In this document: positions 34,894 through 43,675 of the stretch, piece by piece | Position numbering within the stretch: position 1 is the first letter of the stretch | Layout: every line of letters starts with the position of its first letter | Source of the DNA: Sporolactobacillus mangiferae | GTDB taxonomy: Bacteria; Bacillota; Bacilli; Bacillales; Sporolactobacillaceae | Assembly: GCF_023336505.1 (NCBI RefSeq) | Contig: NZ_JAMAST010000003.1 | Coordinates: 1 to 64,000, forward strand | Length of the DNA stretch: 64,000 bases | Reading direction: 5' to 3' | Notes under the pieces: generated by a model | Told to the model about the DNA's origin: nothing | The model's input: the letters and a program-made list of their open reading frames with translations, nothing else | Databases searched by the model: none | Program-made: the position numbers and the translations under genes

Positions 34894-35724
34894 TTAAAAA
34901 TCAAAATGATCGGGGTCTGCGCCGAACCGCTGATCTGCATTCAACGCATCAATCTTATCGATGTCTTCCGGTGACAGTGCAAAATCAAAAATGTCAGCAT
35001 TGCTGATGATGTGCGCTTCCTGCGTTGAACGCGGAATGGTAATGATTTCATTCTCCACATCCCAGCGCAGCATGACCTGCGCAGAGGTTTTCCCGTATTT
35101 TTTGCCGATCTCATTCAGGGTCGGATGATTAATCAGGCCGCCGCTTCCAAGCGGTGAATAAGCTTCGATGGCAATTGCCTGTTTGTAGCAGTAATTTCGC
35201 AGCGGTACCTGAGTCAGGAGCGGATGCAATTCGATCTGGTCGACAGCCGGTTTGATTTCCGCATCCTGAAGCAAATCTTCGAGGTGATGTTTATGGAAAT
35301 TGCAAACACCGATGGCACGCACGCGGCCGTCTTTGTACAGCTTTTCCATTGCCTTCCATGTTTCTTTGTACTTTCCGGCTTTCGGCCAGTGAATCAGGTA
35401 CAAATCAACCGTCTCGATGCCGAGCTTCTTCGTGCTCGTCTCGAACGCGGCCAGTGTTGACTCATAGCCCTGGTCGGCATTCCAGACCTTTGTTGTGATA
35501 AACACATCATCGCGATGGACTCCGGACCGACGCAATGCTTCACCAACACCGCCCTCGTTTCGGTAGATGGCCGCCGTGTCGATCATTTTGTACCCCGCCC
35601 TGAGCGCGGAAAGAACCGAGTGAATCACTTCCTCGCCGTCCTTCACCTTCCAGACGCCAAGTCCGAACCCTGGCATTGCAATACCATTATTCAGTTTTAC
35701 TGTGTCGTTCAAAGACTTAATCAT
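34894..35724 (-). CDS. Aldo/keto reductase
   Basis: 276-aa NADPH-dependent oxidoreductase of the AKR5-like group (YvgN/YtbE type). The catalytic tetrad is visible: Asp in MIDTAAIYRNE with its Tyr, Lys in FITTKVW, and His in YLIHWPK. The GVCNFHKHHLEDL and DQIELHP motifs are also typical. It reduces aldehydes such as methylglyoxal in relatives. AGGGGGG lies close before the ATG. Monocistronic. Confidence 0.92.
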   Translation of the reverse strand: MIKSLNDTVKLNNGIAMPGFGLGVWKVKDGEEVIHSVLSALRAGYKMIDTAAIYRNEGGVGEALRRSGVHRDDVFITTKVWNADQGYESTLAAFETSTKKLGIETVDLYLIHWPKAGKYKETWKAMEKLYKDGRVRAIGVCNFHKHHLEDLLQDAEIKPAVDQIELHPLLTQVPLRNYCYKQAIAIEAYSPLGSGGLINHPTLNEIGKKYGKTSAQVMLRWDVENEIITIPRSTQEAHIISNADIFDFALSPEDIDKIDALNADQRFGADPDHFDF

Positions 35725-35933
35725 TCATCTGCCCCCCTTTACCTGTCTATTTTCTCACAGATTAAAAAGAGAGAAAAGAATTTTACTCATCTAAAATTTG
35801 GGCCTAAAAAACTTATTTTAAAAAGCAGAACGGAAAAAGATGAGGAACCCCATATCAAAACCGGAGAGACAAAGAGGTTAAGTTTTTTATCAGCGCCGCT
35901 TTTGTCGCTGCCTCTAAATGCGCGCAATAAAAA

Positions 35934-35962
35934 GGAACAGGTGCTTTTTTCGCACTTGTTCC
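35934..35962 (-). terminator. Terminator of the rrf2-IDEAL operon
   Basis: GGAACAGGTGC ... GCACTTGTTCC with one G-T wobble, followed on the minus strand by TTTTTATT, immediately after the IDEAL-domain gene's stop. Confidence 0.85.
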
Positions 35963-35965
35963 AAA

Positions 35966-36334
35966 TCAGTGCTGGGCAGACCAGTACCAGGAACCTGCCT
36001 GTGCCTGACCATCACCGGATTTACTGTCGTCTGCTGCCGACAGCTGCTCGGACAGCTGCATGAACCAGTCGCGGTCAGCCGTAATTAAAGCCAGGTCGGT
36101 CATGCTGCGCAACTGCTGACCGTTCAGGGGCAGCTCCGGTAAAGGCTTGATCAGGTAACCGATTGTCTCGATGACACGGCCAACCGTTGTCTCCCGGTCA
36201 CACGCTACAACATGGACCTTGACGGTGCCCTCTTCCTGATTGCAGTCCACGATGAACCCATGCATGAGTTCGCCATTGACTGTCCGCCCTTTCACCCAGT
36301 CGCCTTTTTTCCAATTGGATTTCTGTTGCATCAA
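35966..36334 (-). CDS. IDEAL-domain protein
   Basis: 122-aa soluble protein. The N-terminal half is a small beta domain (KKGDWVKGRTVNGELMHGFIV...VKVHVVACD). A helical IDEAL-type segment follows (SMTDLALITADRDWFMQLSEQL, about 77-98). The tail is Ser/Gly/Gln-rich. Proteins of this build are common in Bacillales and of unknown function. The start overlaps the stop of an Rrf2 regulator gene by 4 bases, so the two are translationally coupled. Any regulatory partnership is an inference from that. Confidence 0.75.
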   Translation of the reverse strand: MMQQKSNWKKGDWVKGRTVNGELMHGFIVDCNQEEGTVKVHVVACDRETTVGRVIETIGYLIKPLPELPLNGQQLRSMTDLALITADRDWFMQLSEQLSAADDSKSGDGQAQAGSWYWSAQH

Positions 36335-36801
36335 CCTTCACCACCGATCTGTTTTATATGATTATGCATTGCAATTTTTTTTGTTTGCACGTCGGTCGAT
36401 GCCTTCTTAGCCAGCATATCGATCGACCAGCGCTCGAGATATTCTTCGAGTCCGCGTTCTGCCCCGTTAAAAGCAAAATCCATCACGGAACGGAGACGCT
36501 CGAATTCGGGATCTTGCGCGCAGCCAGCTGAACACCAGCTGAGCTTCAGCGGTTCACAGGAAATAGATTGATAGATACGTGCTAATGTGCAGGCGCTCGG
36601 ATTGCAACCTAGCCGATAGCCGCCGCCAATGCCCTCCTTTGTCTCGACCAGGCCGCTTTTTCGCAGACAACTCATAATCTTACGAATTCGTGCCGGATGA
36701 GTGTATACTTTCTGTGAAAGTGACTCGCTGTTCCACACTCGATCCGGTGTCCTGGCAAGCACGATCAGGCAATGAACGGCAATCGTAAACTGACTGTTCA
36801 T
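36331..36801 (-). CDS. Rrf2-family transcriptional regulator with cysteine cluster
   Basis: 156-aa Rrf2 protein. The winged helix is QFTIAVHCLIVLA then RIRKIMSCLRKSGLVETKEGIGGGYRL. Three cysteines, C82, C90 and C94 (spacing x7, x3), lie where IscR and NsrR hold an Fe-S cluster, although the spacing differs from both. It could bind a cluster or act as a thiol sensor. I chose ATG at 36801 (preceded by GGGGA). It is co-transcribed with the IDEAL-domain gene. Confidence 0.82.
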   Translation of the reverse strand: MNSQFTIAVHCLIVLARTPDRVWNSESLSQKVYTHPARIRKIMSCLRKSGLVETKEGIGGGYRLGCNPSACTLARIYQSISCEPLKLSWCSAGCAQDPEFERLRSVMDFAFNGAERGLEEYLERWSIDMLAKKASTDVQTKKIAMHNHIKQIGGEG

Positions 36802-36832
36802 AGAGTGATTCCCCTTTTCGGAGATTAATGTA

Positions 36833-36861
36833 ATTATATGAGATACAGTTTGGAAAATCAA
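36833..36861 (-). promoter_or_regulatory. Sigma-A-type promoter of the rrf2-IDEAL operon
   Basis: On the minus strand TTGATT (36856-36861), a 17-base spacer and TATAAT (36833-36838), about 32 bases before the ATG. Confidence 0.65.
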
Positions 36862-36969
36862 TTCATTTTGCTTTAAAAAATGCAGTTACCAGCATTTTAC
36901 TTAGTAAAATACGACCGAATCTCGCAAAATGCACCTGAAATCGAGCACTTTACTGGAAGGAAAGACAGG

Positions 36970-37112
36970 ATCGTAACGAACGGACCTAAAGTGGGAACGA
37001 AACGTGATCATCAGGAATGTGTATGGATCGCGTTGCATACAGAAGATATGCGTACTTAGCGAAAGTTCCTTATAGTTATTGAAAGTTCCCCTACATTAGT
37101 GGAAGTTCCTTT
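36970..37112. repeat. TTCG-type array E (weak, about 20-nt period)
   Basis: On the minus strand three neighbouring 20-base units begin GGAACTT (about 37060-37112). The far end carries TTCGTTCC and TTCGTTAC near 36970-37000, with less regular DNA between. The GGAACTT and TTCGTTAC cores are those of arrays A and B, so I take it as a decayed relative. Confidence 0.5.
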
Positions 37113-37172
37113 TGCTCTGTGTAATCGAACTGGGTTCGTGTCTTTATGGTACTGAATCGGCGCTTCAGTTGC

Positions 37173-37295
37173 TCGCTTGCCGCGGGCGATCCGGAAGCCT
37201 CCTCAGGCAGGCAAATTCCTGCGGGGTCTTCCCTGGCTCGCTGATCAACAGGAACGCTCCGCAGGCGCCAGCGCACTTCCGCTTTGATTCTCGGC
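37173..37295. repeat. Dispersed GC-rich intergenic repeat of Bacillales type
   Basis: Contains, in order, CTTGCCGCGGGC, AAGCCTCCTC, CCTGCGGGGTCTTCCC and GCACTTCCGCTTTGATTC. From memory, an element with these blocks is scattered through many Bacillaceae genomes; I could not verify this here. A short identical end piece lies at 11571-11585. Reading frames across it are not genes. Confidence 0.6.
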
Positions 37296-37360
37296 AAGAC
37301 ACTGGTTTATTGGTTTTCATGTGGGTCAAAATCTTATACTTTCTTTACTCTTGTAAAAAA

Positions 37361-37395
37361 AACCGACCTGCCCTATTTAATCAGGGCGGCCGGTT
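37361..37395 (-). terminator. Terminator of the class III aminotransferase gene
   Basis: AACCGACCTGCCCT ... AGGGCGGCCGGTT stem, followed on the minus strand by TTTTTTT. It lies 13 bases beyond the stop codon. Confidence 0.88.
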
Positions 37396-37408
37396 TTGAG
37401 GTCTTCAG

Positions 37409-38704
37409 TCACTTTTTCTGTGCGGCTTCATGGAGTGCTTCTTCAACACTGTCTTTGAAAATGGCAAAGGCAGCGTCGATTTGATCGCGGGTGACAATCA
37501 GCGGCGGAATAAAACGAATGACGTTGTGGTCGACACCGCAATTGAGCAGAATCAGACCTTTTTCAAGTGCGTTTTTGCGGATCGCGGTGACGATTGCGCC
37601 ATCCGGCCTTCCGCTTCGATCAACGAATTCGATCCCGATCATCAGGCCCAGACCGCGGACCTCAAGGATTTCATCGTGTTTTTCTGTAAGTTCAAGCAGT
37701 TTTTGTTTGAAGTAGGCGCCGATTTCTGCCGCGTGATCAGCAAGTCCGGCTTCAAGCAGTTCGAAAACGGCGACACCGGCGGCGCAGGCAACCGGATTGC
37801 CGCCGAAGGTTCCGCCGTGAGTGCCCGCCGGCCATTGGTCCATCAGGTCGCGGCGGGCAACGATTGCGCTGAGCGGGAACCCGTTGGCGATCGCTTTGGC
37901 AAGACTCATGATATCCGGTTTCACATCGAAATTTTCATAGGCAAAAATTTTACCGGTCCGTCCGAATCCAGTCTGTACTTCATCGAAAATAAGCAGAATG
38001 CCGTGATCGTCGCAGATTTTGCGAACCGCCTGCAGGAACGATTTCGGCGGCACGATATAGCCCCCCTCGCCCTGGATCGGTTCAAGAATCATACAGGCAA
38101 CCTGCTCCGGTTCGATCAGGTCATGGAAAATTTCGTCGATCGACCGCAGACAGCGTTCCACTTCCGCCTTCTCGCTCAATCCCGACCGTGTGGCATATGG
38201 AAAGTCAGCATAATACACACTCGGCAGCAGGCCTTCATAGTTACGCCGATATTTGGCATTGGATGCGGTCAGCGTGGTCGTCGCCAAAGTACGGCCGTGG
38301 AAGCTGTGCTTGAAGGAGATGATGCCGGGACGATGCGTTACCTGCTTGGCCAGCTTGATCGCCGCTTCATTGGCTTCGGCGCCGCTGTTTGAAAAGTAGA
38401 TTTTGTAGTCCCGACCGACATGGCCGAGAATTTTTTCTGCGAGTTTAATATAGGAAGGATAGTAGACGACATTGTGACCGCCGTGGATCAGCTCGTCAAT
38501 CTGTTCCTTAACCTTCTCTACCACGTATGGATGATTGTGACCGCAATTGACAACAGCCACACCGCTTGCAAAATCAATGTATTTTTTCCCGTTCTCATCC
38601 CAGACATAGGCTCCCTCGCCTTTCACCACACCGAGCTGAGTCGCCCGCAAGGCAACCGGCGGAAAGAGATCCAGGGCTTGCTGATACATGCTTTTTTCCG
38701 GCAT
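37409..38704 (-). CDS. Class III PLP-dependent aminotransferase (GABA/ornithine/acetylornithine type)
   Basis: 431-aa aminotransferase. It has the phosphate-binding NSGAEANEAAIKLA, FKHSFHGRTLATTTLT, the cofactor aspartate in LIFDEVQTGFGRTGK, and the Schiff-base lysine in SLAKAIANGFPLSA. Length and motifs suit 4-aminobutyrate or ornithine delta-aminotransferases. The divergent LysR gene and the nearby arginine-related genes favour an amino acid catabolic role, for example on ornithine. I prefer the ATG at 38704; another lies three codons upstream. Confidence 0.87.
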   Translation of the reverse strand: MPEKSMYQQALDLFPPVALRATQLGVVKGEGAYVWDENGKKYIDFASGVAVVNCGHNHPYVVEKVKEQIDELIHGGHNVVYYPSYIKLAEKILGHVGRDYKIYFSNSGAEANEAAIKLAKQVTHRPGIISFKHSFHGRTLATTTLTASNAKYRRNYEGLLPSVYYADFPYATRSGLSEKAEVERCLRSIDEIFHDLIEPEQVACMILEPIQGEGGYIVPPKSFLQAVRKICDDHGILLIFDEVQTGFGRTGKIFAYENFDVKPDIMSLAKAIANGFPLSAIVARRDLMDQWPAGTHGGTFGGNPVACAAGVAVFELLEAGLADHAAEIGAYFKQKLLELTEKHDEILEVRGLGLMIGIEFVDRSGRPDGAIVTAIRKNALEKGLILLNCGVDHNVIRFIPPLIVTRDQIDAAFAIFKDSVEEALHEAAQKK

Positions 38705-38844
38705 AATCTCCATCCCTTTTTTTCAAAATTAAAAAACCTGGTTTTATCGCGCTTTATTTTAATGATTGGCAGACACTATTATATAATGATGTTAAACAAG
38801 CGTTTATTTATATGTGCTGCGCGCAACTCAAGGAGGAGCGGTCA

Positions 38845-39729
38845 ATGGAACTCAGGCAACTGAAAACTTTTCAGACGGCAGCGGATCTGCTCAATTTCAC
38901 TCAGGCCGCGAAACAGCTGAATTTCTCTCAGCCGACCGTCACCGCGCAGATTCGCGCGCTCGAACAGGATATCGGACATCCGCTCTTTTTCCGAATCGGC
39001 AAGCAGACGTTTCTGACCGCGCATGGCGAGCTCGTCAAACACTATGCGGATCAGATCTTTTCCGTGCTCGGACAGATGAACAGCGACCTTAAGAAAAAAA
39101 GCCGTTCGGAGAGCAAAGTGACGATTGCTGCCTCGGAGACATTCTGCACACACTACTTTCCTCCGATCATTCGTCAATACCTTGCCGTCTACCCGGAAAT
39201 CGGGATTAAGCTTGTCTCCTGCACAAGCGACCGGGTGATCGACGGAATCAACAGCAACGCCTTTGACATCGGCATTATTTCCGGAACCTATAATAAAGCC
39301 GGCATCACCAATGTCATGATCTCAGAAAAAGAGGATCTGATTCTGATCGCCTCCAGCGCGCTGTCTGAAAAATATGCCGATCATGAACTGCTCGACCATT
39401 ATCCGTTCATCAAATATGAAATCATCGGTCCATTTGAAGAACAGATGAACAGCTACATGCGGGCAGCGGGCATCCGGCCGCGCAAAATCATCGAATCCAG
39501 CAGTCTTGAAGCGGTCAAGAGCGCCGTCATGAATGACATAGGAATCGGACTGATCGCGCGCAATCTTGTCAAAAAAGAACTGGCTGCGCGCCAGTTACAT
39601 GAAATCGTCTTAAATCAGAAGCCAGTCGAAATCCAGACCTCGCTTGTGATTGCGACGCATAAGCTGCGTGATCAGAAAACGATGCATCTGATCCGGCTGA
39701 TCGAACAAAACTGGAATGCGATCCATTAA
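38845..39729 (+). CDS. LysR-family transcriptional regulator
   Basis: 294-aa LTTR. The N-terminal winged helix [40 protein letters not shown] is intact (shown as its start and end MELRQLKTF and TAQIRALE). The effector domain runs from about 90. AAGGAGG precedes the ATG at 38845. It is divergent from the aminotransferase gene (140-base gap, which should hold the operator) and convergent with the ABC transporter operon; stop codons overlap by 4 bases. It probably senses the substrate of this block. Confidence 0.9.
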   Translation: MELRQLKTFQTAADLLNFTQAAKQLNFSQPTVTAQIRALEQDIGHPLFFRIGKQTFLTAHGELVKHYADQIFSVLGQMNSDLKKKSRSESKVTIAASETFCTHYFPPIIRQYLAVYPEIGIKLVSCTSDRVIDGINSNAFDIGIISGTYNKAGITNVMISEKEDLILIASSALSEKYADHELLDHYPFIKYEIIGPFEEQMNSYMRAAGIRPRKIIESSSLEAVKSAVMNDIGIGLIARNLVKKELAARQLHEIVLNQKPVEIQTSLVIATHKLRDQKTMHLIRLIEQNWNAIH

Positions 39730-40451
39730 AGGATTTTTTCCAGAAAGTCTTTGGCGCGTTCTGTCTGCGGATGGCTGAAAAAAGCTTCCGGTGTGCTGGA
39801 TTCCAGAATCCGGCCGTCATCCATGAATACGACTTTGTCGCCAACCTGCCGGGCAAAGCCCATTTCGTGCGTCACGATCACCATGGTCATGCCGGATTCG
39901 GCCAGAGACTGGATCACGTCAAGCACTTCCTTAACCATCTCCGGGTCAAGCGCCGAAGTCGGTTCATCGAACAGCATGTAGTCCGGCTCCATCGCCAGCG
40001 CGCGGGCGATCGCAACGCGTTGTTTCTGGCCACCTGAGAGTTTATTCGGATATTGATCCTTTTTCTCCAGCAAACCGACTTTTTTCAGCAGTTCCTCCGC
40101 TTTTCTGACGGCTTCGTCTTTGGAAAGCCCTTTGACCTTCATCGGTGCATAGATCAGATTTTCAAGTACGGACTTATGTGGAAAAAGATAAAAATGCTGA
40201 AAAACCATACCAACTTTCTCCCGTACTTTGATGACCTGTTTCGGCTTCAGCGCCGTCATGTTCTGCTCGTCCACCGTAACCGTGCCCGAAGTCGGGCGTT
40301 CGAGCAGATTGATGCAGCGCAGGAACGTTGACTTTCCGGATCCGGACGGACCGATGATGACGACCACTTCGCCCTGGCTGATCTGCAGCGAAACATCTTT
40401 AAGCACTTTAATGCTGCCAAAATTTTTATAAACATGCTCAGCTTTGATCAC
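39726..40451 (-). CDS. Polar amino acid ABC transporter, ATP-binding subunit
   Basis: 241-aa GlnQ/ArtM-type ATPase. Walker A is [13 protein letters not shown], signature [15 protein letters not shown], Walker [16 protein letters not shown], and the switch histidine is in VTHEM. The start is GTG at 40451, inside the permease gene by 14 bases. It energises the importer made with the two genes upstream. Confidence 0.95.
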   Translation of the reverse strand: MIKAEHVYKNFGSIKVLKDVSLQISQGEVVVIIGPSGSGKSTFLRCINLLERPTSGTVTVDEQNMTALKPKQVIKVREKVGMVFQHFYLFPHKSVLENLIYAPMKVKGLSKDEAVRKAEELLKKVGLLEKKDQYPNKLSGGQKQRVAIARALAMEPDYMLFDEPTSALDPEMVKEVLDVIQSLAESGMTMVIVTHEMGFARQVGDKVVFMDDGRILESSTPEAFFSHPQTERAKDFLEKIL

Positions 40452-41115
40452 TGCGGCTCAGTCTCCTTTCGATGCGCCCGCCGATAAAGGTCAGGATCAG
40501 AACAACCAGATAATACATGATAAAGGCAACAAACATTGGTGGAAAATACGTGTAGTACTGCGCCGAAACAATCTGTGACCGCCGCATCATATCGGTAACG
40601 GCAATGGTTGAAACAATTGCCGAATCCTTAGTCAGCGTAATAAATTCATTCATCATCGCCGGCAGAATATTTTTAATGGCCTGCGGGAGAATGATGTCTT
40701 TCATCATCGGCCAGTAGCCAACGCCAAGCGCCCCGGCGGCCTCGAACTGACCTTTGTCGACCGCGTTAATGCCCGAACGGATAATTTCAGACATATAAGC
40801 GCCTGAATTCAGCCCGAACGTAATAATCGCAACAGTGGTCGCATTGACATCACCGAGACCAAGCAGCTGCGGTACCGCGAAAAAGGCGAGCGCCAGCTGC
40901 ATGATCAATGGTGTGCCACGGAAAATCGATGTATAGCCGCGGGCAAAGCCATTCAAAATGCCGATGTTGCTGATCTTGCACAATGACAGAAGCGTTCCGA
41001 GCACAAAACCAATGATCGCCGCGCCCAGTGCAATCCCCAAAGTTACCCATATACCGTTGATGATATAGGGAATCGAAGGAGCAATTGTTTTAAAACCGGT
41101 GAAAAGCTGTTCCAT
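40438..41115 (-). CDS. Polar amino acid ABC transporter, permease subunit
   Basis: 225-aa HisM/GlnP-type permease with about five membrane segments. The ATPase-coupling EAA loop reads [22 protein letters not shown]. The N-terminal ITLGIALGA-type segment ([20 protein letters not shown]) is typical. It works with the neighbouring ATPase and lipoprotein; a homodimer is likely since only one permease is encoded. Confidence 0.94.
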   Translation of the reverse strand: MEQLFTGFKTIAPSIPYIINGIWVTLGIALGAAIIGFVLGTLLSLCKISNIGILNGFARGYTSIFRGTPLIMQLALAFFAVPQLLGLGDVNATTVAIITFGLNSGAYMSEIIRSGINAVDKGQFEAAGALGVGYWPMMKDIILPQAIKNILPAMMNEFITLTKDSAIVSTIAVTDMMRRSQIVSAQYYTYFPPMFVAFIMYYLVVLILTFIGGRIERRLSRSDQS

Positions 41116-41141
41116 CGCCCCATTATCCTTTCAATGCTTTT

Positions 41142-41921
41142 CTATTTTTGATTTTTAATCCACTTGTTGACAAGTTCATCTTTTTTGCCGTTCTTTTCCA
41201 GTTTCTTCAGTGCTTTATCAAACTGAGCGGCCAGTTTGCTGTCTTTAGGGAACGCTGCGCTGATCGGATCGTACTGAGTTTTTCCGTCAACAACAGCCTT
41301 GAACTGCTGGAATTTCTTATCCTTGCTTGTATATCCGTAAGCAACCGTATCTACCGTTACGATCGCGTCCAGTTTGCCCGCGCGCATCGCCTCAACCATT
41401 TCGTTCAGCTTGTCCCATGTCTGTATTTTCATCGGAATCGTTTTGCTGACTTTCTTCGCCAGCGTTTCCTGAGTGGTCCCGAGCTGCACGCCGACCTTCT
41501 TGTTCTTCAGATCGTCCATCGTCTTAATATTCGTGTCTTTTCTTGTCAAAATGACCTGAAATGACTGGTAGTACGTTTTCGAGAAATCAACCTGCTTGCG
41601 GCGATCCGGTGTGTCCACCATGCCGGCCATCACAAAATCCACTTTCTTGCTGCTCAGTGCGGCAATCAGACCGTTAAAGTCCTGATTTTTGATTTCCAGT
41701 TTGTAGCCAAGTTCTTTAGCAACCGCCTGAGCGAGATCAATGTCGAAACCAACGATCTTGTTGCCGTTTGCCGTATCCACGGATTCAAACGGCGGGTAAT
41801 CGGCACTCGTGCCCATCACAATCGTTTTTTTCTTGCCTGAGTCACTGCTGCCTGAACTGCTGCATGCGGACAGTACAAGCAGAAGCAAAGCCATCATGAT
41901 TAGTCCTGATTTCTTATACAT
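41142..41921 (-). CDS. Polar amino acid ABC transporter, substrate-binding lipoprotein
   Basis: 259-aa extracellular binding protein. A lipoprotein signal with lipobox LSAC (C20) is followed by a Ser/Gly linker and an SBP_bac_3 domain starting IVMGTSADYPPFESVD and containing GFDIDLAQAVAKELGY. This family binds polar or basic amino acids such as arginine, lysine or cystine. The operon partners suggest arginine or a related guanidino or ureido amino acid. Confidence 0.93.
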   Translation of the reverse strand: MYKKSGLIMMALLLLVLSACSSSGSSDSGKKKTIVMGTSADYPPFESVDTANGNKIVGFDIDLAQAVAKELGYKLEIKNQDFNGLIAALSSKKVDFVMAGMVDTPDRRKQVDFSKTYYQSFQVILTRKDTNIKTMDDLKNKKVGVQLGTTQETLAKKVSKTIPMKIQTWDKLNEMVEAMRAGKLDAIVTVDTVAYGYTSKDKKFQQFKAVVDGKTQYDPISAAFPKDSKLAAQFDKALKKLEKNGKKDELVNKWIKNQK

Positions 41922-41989
41922 CGTTCATTCGCCTCTTTTTATCAATATATTATATTTCCTATAATACAGGAAAGAAAACCCATCATTGT

Positions 41990-43651
41990 TCAGTCCGGAT
42001 CGTCGAGCACCTGTTCAGTCATGGAACGGATCAGCTTCGGAAGCACTCCGTAGGAATACGGTTTGTAGACGCGCTCCATCCATGTATGGGCCCGCTTGCC
42101 GTAAACACCCATATCAAGCACCGGAATATTCAGTCTGCGAATCTGATCGAGCGGTACGCGGTAGGTCCTGCCCCATCCGGGAAAGTTCCCGAGAATAGCC
42201 GCTGTCTCCTCCGCGGTCTCACTCACGGCAAGATAACTGCCATCAGCGAGATACGGGAAAAAACGTTTCTTGGCAAATTGTTCACCTGTCTCTTCCGCAG
42301 CCTGGCGCAGAACCCGGTCAAGAATGTCGTCGCAGCGCCGCTCGGCAGCGACCTCTTTTCGCAAATAATTGTGCGGACAGTACGGAGGCGCAAAAAAGAC
42401 AATCACTTTCGGCCGCTTGTCCCCGGCGCGCGCTTCCAGCGCTTCAATAATTTTGAAGCTGATCTGGCGAAAATCTTCGCCGGGATTGGCCCGGACAACC
42501 TGTTCGGTAACTTCATCCACCGGAACGCCCTTCTCTGTCAGTTCTTTAACAAATTCTCCGTAACTGAGTACATCGACCGACCATTCCGGCGTCTGTCCCT
42601 GAATGCCGCAATTTTTTGAAAAGGCTTGATACTGTTTCTCAAGAAAACCAGCAAGCTCTTCGCATGCGTGCCCGGCAACCGTTTTGAGCTGCTCGAGCAC
42701 ATCGTTTGGCGTGCGCTCGTAAAGAAAATAGTTGAAGTACAGATAGGTCGTTCCCGCCGTCTGCACGTTGTAGAACGCCTTTCGTTCTCTCAGGTACAGA
42801 CAGGAGGGCGGTAATATAACTTCATCAGGAATTTGTTCAGCACAAGCCATATTGTTGTTCAGCTGTTCATTGATCCTGCTCGCAATGACTGTCGGATCAA
42901 TGCCGGCAAGCGTTTCACCCACATGTGTCTCCCGCCCGCGGATATAGAAACATCCGAGCAGCTTGCCGGCGGACCCGGTATAGACATAGCGTTTCGGGTC
43001 GCCATTATAGAGCGGACTGTTAAAATCGCCGTTGATTGCGAGCCGGTACTTCAGCCCCTTTTCATCCCTTAATCGAAGCAGTTCGGAAACGGCTTCCATC
43101 ACACCTTCATGGTCATTCTCCTCAACGGGATTGAACATCACAAGCAGATTGCCCTTCAGCGCGTGCCGATGCTCTGAATAATAGAGCAGATTGCTGAGGT
43201 GGACCGCATCGCCGCTTTTCATGTCCAGCATGCCGCGTCCAAAGAGCCAGTCGCCGGATCGCGCATCTTTCCTTGCATCGCTGTCCTTATCGTCGTTTGC
43301 AAAATAATGACAGAGAAAATCAGGATCAAGTGCATGCGCCTCAATGGAACCGAAGTCATCGACACCGACCGTATCCATATGACCATGATATATGATGGTC
43401 TGCTTCTTTTCAAACGCTCCTTCAAGAAAAGCGAACACATTTTTTCTCCCGAGTGTGTCTGAGGCGAGCGGCTGTGTCCAGACATGATCCGGATGCGCCT
43501 TAAAATAAGGGAATGAGCGAATGAGCGTCGCAAGTTCATCCGCGATATCCTTTTCACCCTCTGTACCGTTCACGCTTTTCACACTGACAAGCGCTCTGGC
43601 GATTTTCTCAATCTGTTCTTCCATCGGCAAATCTTTGATTGCTTCGTACAT
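41990..43651 (-). CDS. RocB-like M20-family hydrolase
   Basis: 553-aa protein of the RocB family (arginine utilisation, M20 peptidase-like). Metal motifs are IIYHGHMDTVG, GRGMLDMKSGDA and NPVEENDHEG, so the dinuclear zinc site looks intact. The C-terminal half is the RocB-specific extension. The B. subtilis homologue lies in an arginine catabolic operon, but to my knowledge its reaction is unproven. Here it stands between the arginine-deiminase-superfamily gene and the transporter. M20 relatives cleave N-carbamoyl and N-acyl amino acids, so decarbamoylation of a citrulline-like product is a testable idea. Confidence 0.85.
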   Translation of the reverse strand: MYEAIKDLPMEEQIEKIARALVSVKSVNGTEGEKDIADELATLIRSFPYFKAHPDHVWTQPLASDTLGRKNVFAFLEGAFEKKQTIIYHGHMDTVGVDDFGSIEAHALDPDFLCHYFANDDKDSDARKDARSGDWLFGRGMLDMKSGDAVHLSNLLYYSEHRHALKGNLLVMFNPVEENDHEGVMEAVSELLRLRDEKGLKYRLAINGDFNSPLYNGDPKRYVYTGSAGKLLGCFYIRGRETHVGETLAGIDPTVIASRINEQLNNNMACAEQIPDEVILPPSCLYLRERKAFYNVQTAGTTYLYFNYFLYERTPNDVLEQLKTVAGHACEELAGFLEKQYQAFSKNCGIQGQTPEWSVDVLSYGEFVKELTEKGVPVDEVTEQVVRANPGEDFRQISFKIIEALEARAGDKRPKVIVFFAPPYCPHNYLRKEVAAERRCDDILDRVLRQAAEETGEQFAKKRFFPYLADGSYLAVSETAEETAAILGNFPGWGRTYRVPLDQIRRLNIPVLDMGVYGKRAHTWMERVYKPYSYGVLPKLIRSMTEQVLDDPD

Positions 43652-43675
43652 GAGCCACTCTCTCCTTTCTGCCGC

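Noticed and set aside
37430-38392. 320-codon plus-strand frame opposite the aminotransferase gene
   Set aside because: The minus-strand frame has all class III aminotransferase motifs and a terminator; the opposite frame has no recognisable domain.
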